Below are positions 22,600 to 25,078 of a stretch of 25,078 nucleotides of DNA, piece by piece. Source of the DNA: an uncultured Coriobacteriales bacterium (GTDB lineage: Bacteria; Actinomycetota; Coriobacteriia; Coriobacteriales; UMGS124); the NCBI GenBank assembly GCA_902464015.1, contig CABQHM010000046.1:1-25078 (forward strand). Direction: 5' to 3'. Each line of letters opens with the position of its first letter. Position 1 is the first letter of the stretch. A program made the translations under genes and the position numbers. The notes beneath the pieces were generated by a model. That model was not told the origin of the DNA, did no database searches, and saw nothing but the letters and a program-made list of their open reading frames with translations.

Positions 22600-23484
22600 C
22601 TACCTATACGACCTGCGCAGGGAGCGCATGTAGGTGAGGAACCACTGCTGGGCCTCGGTGGGCACGGTGTCGCGGCGCCAGCAGATGGAGAAGCCCCACG
22701 GCAGCTCCTTCACGGGGACGCCCACGGTCTTCTCGGACTCCGCGGTTGCCTCGATGTGGTTGCGGCAGGTGAGGCCGAGGGCCTTGCCGGCGCGGGCGTA
22801 CTCGTAGACGCGGATCATCTCGCCGGTGAAGCGGATGTCGCAGTCGATGTGACGCTGCGCGAGCATTTGGATGAGCAGGCCCGTGTTTTGGTAGTCGTCG
22901 CCCATCATGAGCACGGTGCGCCCCTTCAGGTCGGAAAGGGCGATGTCGTCGCGGCGTGCGAGGGGGTCGGTGCGGTTGACCCAGAAGAACTGGTAGTCGT
23001 CCACGAGCGGCGTTGCCTCGAACGCCTCGGACACTGGGTTCACGAGCAGGGCGAAGTTGTAGTCGCCTTCGGCCAGATGACGGGCGCATTCCACGTCGGG
23101 CAGCTCCTCGCAGGCCACTACCTGGCAGTTTGCCGAGTTGCGATTGAAGGTCTCGATGACGTCTTCTCCCAGGTACCCCAGAAGGCCCACCGAGCAGCCC
23201 AAGCGAATGACGTTGCTCGCGTGCGCGGTGATGGCGTCGAGGCCCCGGCGCAGCTCGCCGAGGTCGCGCTCGAACCCCTCGGCATAGGTGAGGAAGAGCT
23301 TGCCGTGCTCGGTGAGGGGAGAGGTGCCCGGCGCCCCGCTCCACAGGTGCACGCCGAGCTCCTGCTCGAGCCTGCGCATCGCTCCGCCCAGGCCCTGGGG
23401 AGTGATTCCGAGGTCCTTTGCGGCGCGCGTCAGGCTGTGCTGGCGCTGGAGCGTCGCGAAGTACGAGAACGCTTTGGTGTCCAT
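22600..23484 (-). CDS. LysR-family transcriptional regulator
   Basis: The protein has 294 residues from ATG 23484, with AAGGGGG about 10 nt upstream; a longer frame to 23700 runs through the repeat-bearing intergenic region and is rejected. The N-terminal winged helix-turn-helix is clear: FSYFATLQRQHSLTRAAKDL, then GITPQGLGGAMRRLEQELGV (residues about 6-46), followed by the linker helix. The C-terminal part (about 90-290) is a periplasmic-binding-like sensor with IRLGCSVGLLGYLGEDVIETF and ALLVNPVSEAFEATPLVDDYQFFWV. It is divergently transcribed from the FAD flavoprotein gene 390 bp away, the usual arrangement for a LysR regulator and its target. The inducer is unknown but is likely the flavoprotein's substrate or a related compound. 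Confidence 0.92.
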   Translation of the reverse strand: MDTKAFSYFATLQRQHSLTRAAKDLGITPQGLGGAMRRLEQELGVHLWSGAPGTSPLTEHGKLFLTYAEGFERDLGELRRGLDAITAHASNVIRLGCSVGLLGYLGEDVIETFNRNSANCQVVACEELPDVECARHLAEGDYNFALLVNPVSEAFEATPLVDDYQFFWVNRTDPLARRDDIALSDLKGRTVLMMGDDYQNTGLLIQMLAQRHIDCDIRFTGEMIRVYEYARAGKALGLTCRNHIEATAESEKTVGVPVKELPWGFSICWRRDTVPTEAQQWFLTYMRSLRRSYR

Positions 23485-23577
23485 GCTTGTGCATCCCCCT
23501 TGATGCCGAAGCGGCGCCGTGCTGGCCTTATGCGCGCATTCTACCTCGTATGGACGGCAAAGTGCGAGCTGGCGCGG

Positions 23578-23663
23578 GGCAAGAAGCGGGCGGAGAGCTG
23601 CGGCGCGCATGCCACTGCGTGGCAAGAAGCAGGCGGAGAGCTGCGGCGAGCACGCCACTGCGG
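23578..23663. repeat. Two tandem copies of a 43-bp unit
   Basis: Copy 1 (23578-23620) and copy 2 (23621-23663) both begin GGCAAGAAGC and contain GGCGGAGAGCTGCGGCG; they differ at 4 of 43 positions. The unit length is not a multiple of three, so the repeat is not coding. It lies just upstream of the LysR gene. Confidence 0.8.
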
Positions 23664-23741
23664 GCCTGTCCTGCGTCTTTCTCGGCTTATTCCGCACCAA
23701 GAGAAACGGCCGCTTTCGATTTCCAAACTCCTTGTTTCTCG

Positions 23742-23770
23742 GGGCTCGAGGCTTTCAAATCCTCAAGCCC
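23742..23770. promoter_or_regulatory. Inverted repeat, candidate LysR binding site
   Basis: GGGCTCGAGG (23742-23751) and CCTCAAGCCC (23761-23770) are complementary at 9 of 10 positions around a 9-bp AT-richer spacer. No T run follows it on the plus strand, so a terminator is unlikely. The position, about 105 bp before the flavoprotein start, suits a regulator site. Confidence 0.4.
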
Positions 23771-23874
23771 GTGATGCCGGGCTGGCTTCACATGCGCTTC
23801 GTACTATGCAATCAGTCGCTGGGTCCAAAGGGGGAACCAGCGGAAACACTGTATGAGATGCGAAGGAGATTTCA

Positions 23875-25078
23875 ATGGCACTTGAGATGACTCGCCGCAA
23901 TGCAATCGCTGCCGCCGCAGTCGCCGGCGTCGCGGCCGCCGGTGTTGCCGGCACCGCCCATGCCGAGGTCGAGAAGCAGGCCGCCGCTGGCGTCGTGACC
24001 GCCGACGCTTCTATCGACGCGGCCACCGTCTTCGGCTTCACTTCCGAGAAGCCCGCGTTCATGACCGCTCCCGAGCCCGTTGCCGACGACCAGATCGTCG
24101 ACACGGCCGAGACCGAGGTCCTCATCATCGGCGCTGGTCTTTCTGGTTGCTGCGCCGCGCGCGCCGCTGCTGAGAACGGCGCGAAGGTCATCGTCGTCGA
24201 GAAGATGGACCAGGTTTCCGAGCGCGGCGCCGGTGCCGGCACCATCAACTCCAAGCTGTCCGTTTCCTTCGAGGACGGCACCGTGACCGACATCCCCTCG
24301 GCTGAGTTCCGCTGGATGCAGACCTGCGGCAACCGCTGCAACGAGGCCCTCATCGCCCAGTACATGGCTCGCTCCGGCGAGGCTGCTGACTGGCTGTGCG
24401 AGGCCGGCGAGAAGCACCACTGCTCCATGGGCATCTGGGACGGCTACAGCCGCAACCCGCTGCTTCCCGACGAGCCCGGCTATGTCTGCATGGGCGGCAC
24501 CGACGAGAGCGACCTCACCATCCCCGGCGGCTCCTTCGTCGCGGCCGACGTGTGCCACCTCGAGGCCATCGAGAACGGCGCCGAGTTCCGCTTCAACACC
24601 AAGGCCGAATACCTGCTGCAGGACGAGTCCGGCGCGGTGACGGGCGCTGTCGTGTCCGACGCCGACGGCTACAAGAAGATCGTTGCCTCCAAGGGCGTCG
24701 TCATCGCCACGGGCGACATCGCCGGCGACGAGGAGATGTGCAGCTACTACTGCCCCGAGGCCCTCACTGTGCCGAGCGTGTACACGCCCGTCGGAGCCAA
24801 CACCGGCGACGGCCACAAGATGATCCTGTGGGCCGGCGGCACCATGCAGACCGCTCCCTTCCCGCCCATGCTGCACCCCCAGCGCTGGGCCGACCCCGGC
24901 TCGAACCAGCTCGAGGGCCCCTTCCTCTACGTCAACGAGAAGGGCGAGCGCTTCTTCAACGAGGGCACCTGGGTCCAGGCCCGCTCGCTGCAGATCATGA
25001 AGCACACCGCGGACGACTGCGCATGGTCCATCTTCGACTCCAGCTGGCCCGAGGACCTCATGGCCTCCTTCCCCTACG
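23875..25078 (+). CDS. Tat-exported FAD-dependent reductase of the fumarate/urocanate reductase type (3' end outside window)
   Basis: 401 codons are visible from ATG 23875, with GAAGGAGAT 4-5 nt upstream. The signal MTRRNAIAAAAVAG starts at residue 5 and ends near THA-type AHA (residue 30), a twin-arginine export signal suited to a folded flavoprotein. The FAD-binding Rossmann motif EVLIIGAGLSGCCAARAAAE (81-100), then VIVVEK, is intact, followed by a GAGAGTINSK segment, VVIATGDIAG and the VGANTGDGHKMILWAGG motif. These fit the FAD_binding_2 family, which includes fumarate and urocanate reductases and many extracytoplasmic flavin reductases of Coriobacteriia that reduce organic acceptors with electrons from menaquinone. 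No N-terminal FMN-binding domain or haem CxxCH motifs are seen. The substrate cannot be deduced. Codon bias suggests strong expression. Confidence 0.9.
   Translation, partial: MALEMTRRNAIAAAAVAGVAAAGVAGTAHAEVEKQAAAGVVTADASIDAATVFGFTSEKPAFMTAPEPVADDQIVDTAETEVLIIGAGLSGCCAARAAAENGAKVIVVEKMDQVSERGAGAGTINSKLSVSFEDGTVTDIPSAEFRWMQTCGNRCNEALIAQYMARSGEAADWLCEAGEKHHCSMGIWDGYSRNPLLPDEPGYVCMGGTDESDLTIPGGSFVAADVCHLEAIENGAEFRFNTKAEYLLQDESGAVTGAVVSDADGYKKIVASKGVVIATGDIAGDEEMCSYYCPEALTVPSVYTPVGANTGDGHKMILWAGGTMQTAPFPPMLHPQRWADPGSNQLEGPFLYVNEKGERFFNEGTWVQARSLQIMKHTADDCAWSIFDSSWPEDLMASFPY

Larger units (their letters stand above)
23485..23874. other. 390-bp divergent control region between LysR and flavoprotein genes
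   Basis: No gene is supported here. It holds a two-copy 43-bp tandem repeat (23578-23663), a 10-bp inverted repeat with a 9-bp spacer (23742-23770) that could bind the LysR protein, and the GAAGGAGAT ribosome binding site of the flavoprotein (23862-23870). Confidence 0.6.

Noticed and set aside
23578..23663. CRISPR-like repeats
   Set aside because: The two units are directly adjacent with no spacers, and no cas gene is nearby.

Overview
High-GC, gene-dense bacterial DNA. GC-rich third codon positions, Tat-type signal peptides on exported proteins, a LysR regulator divergent from a Tat-exported FAD flavoprotein, an ECF sigma factor paired with a one-TM anti-sigma protein, and DUF364 proteins beside a FecBCD-type importer together suggest an anaerobic actinobacterium of class Coriobacteriia (Eggerthellaceae, Atopobiaceae or Collinsella relatives). 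This is inference from gene content; no rRNA or other taxonomic marker is in the window.

Layout. Positions 1-334 hold the 5' end of a minus-strand gene and a 124-bp element bounded by 20-bp inverted repeats. Then come a DUF6273 protein with a helical repeat tail (335-1849), a shared bidirectional terminator, a convergent Tat-exported DUF3472 protein (1950-3320) and a divergent CpXC zinc-ribbon protein (3489-4217). An ECF sigma/anti-sigma operon follows (4698-6453), preceded by an ECF-type promoter and flanked by two outward-facing copies of an 81-bp repeat. Just downstream lies a decayed fragment of the same sigma gene (6680-6742). On the minus strand, a heterodimeric ABC exporter (11603-8207) is followed by a BrnQ branched-chain amino-acid symporter (8134-6782).

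From a divergent control region with two palindromes (11604-11738), a plus-strand metal-related cluster begins: FecCD-type permease, ATPase with a cysteine-rich tail, Tat-exported binding protein, structured leader, divergent MoeA-like protein, SAM methyltransferase and DUF4213/DUF364 protein, closed by a terminator at about 17955. A HipA-like kinase (18138-19310) and a second DUF364 paralogue (19455-20219, with its own terminator) follow. The import genes plus MoeA-like, methyltransferase and DUF364 proteins suggest uptake and handling of a metal or metal chelate, possibly Mo or W. This is the most interesting system in the window and its substrate is not determined by the sequence.

The right end has an AAA+ ATPase/DUF4143 protein behind an AT-rich promoter with three regularly spaced operator-like repeats, two tiny ORFs that may be remnants, a LysR regulator (minus), and the 5' part of a Tat-exported FAD reductase running off the window. 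The LysR and the reductase are divergent and probably form a regulator/target pair.
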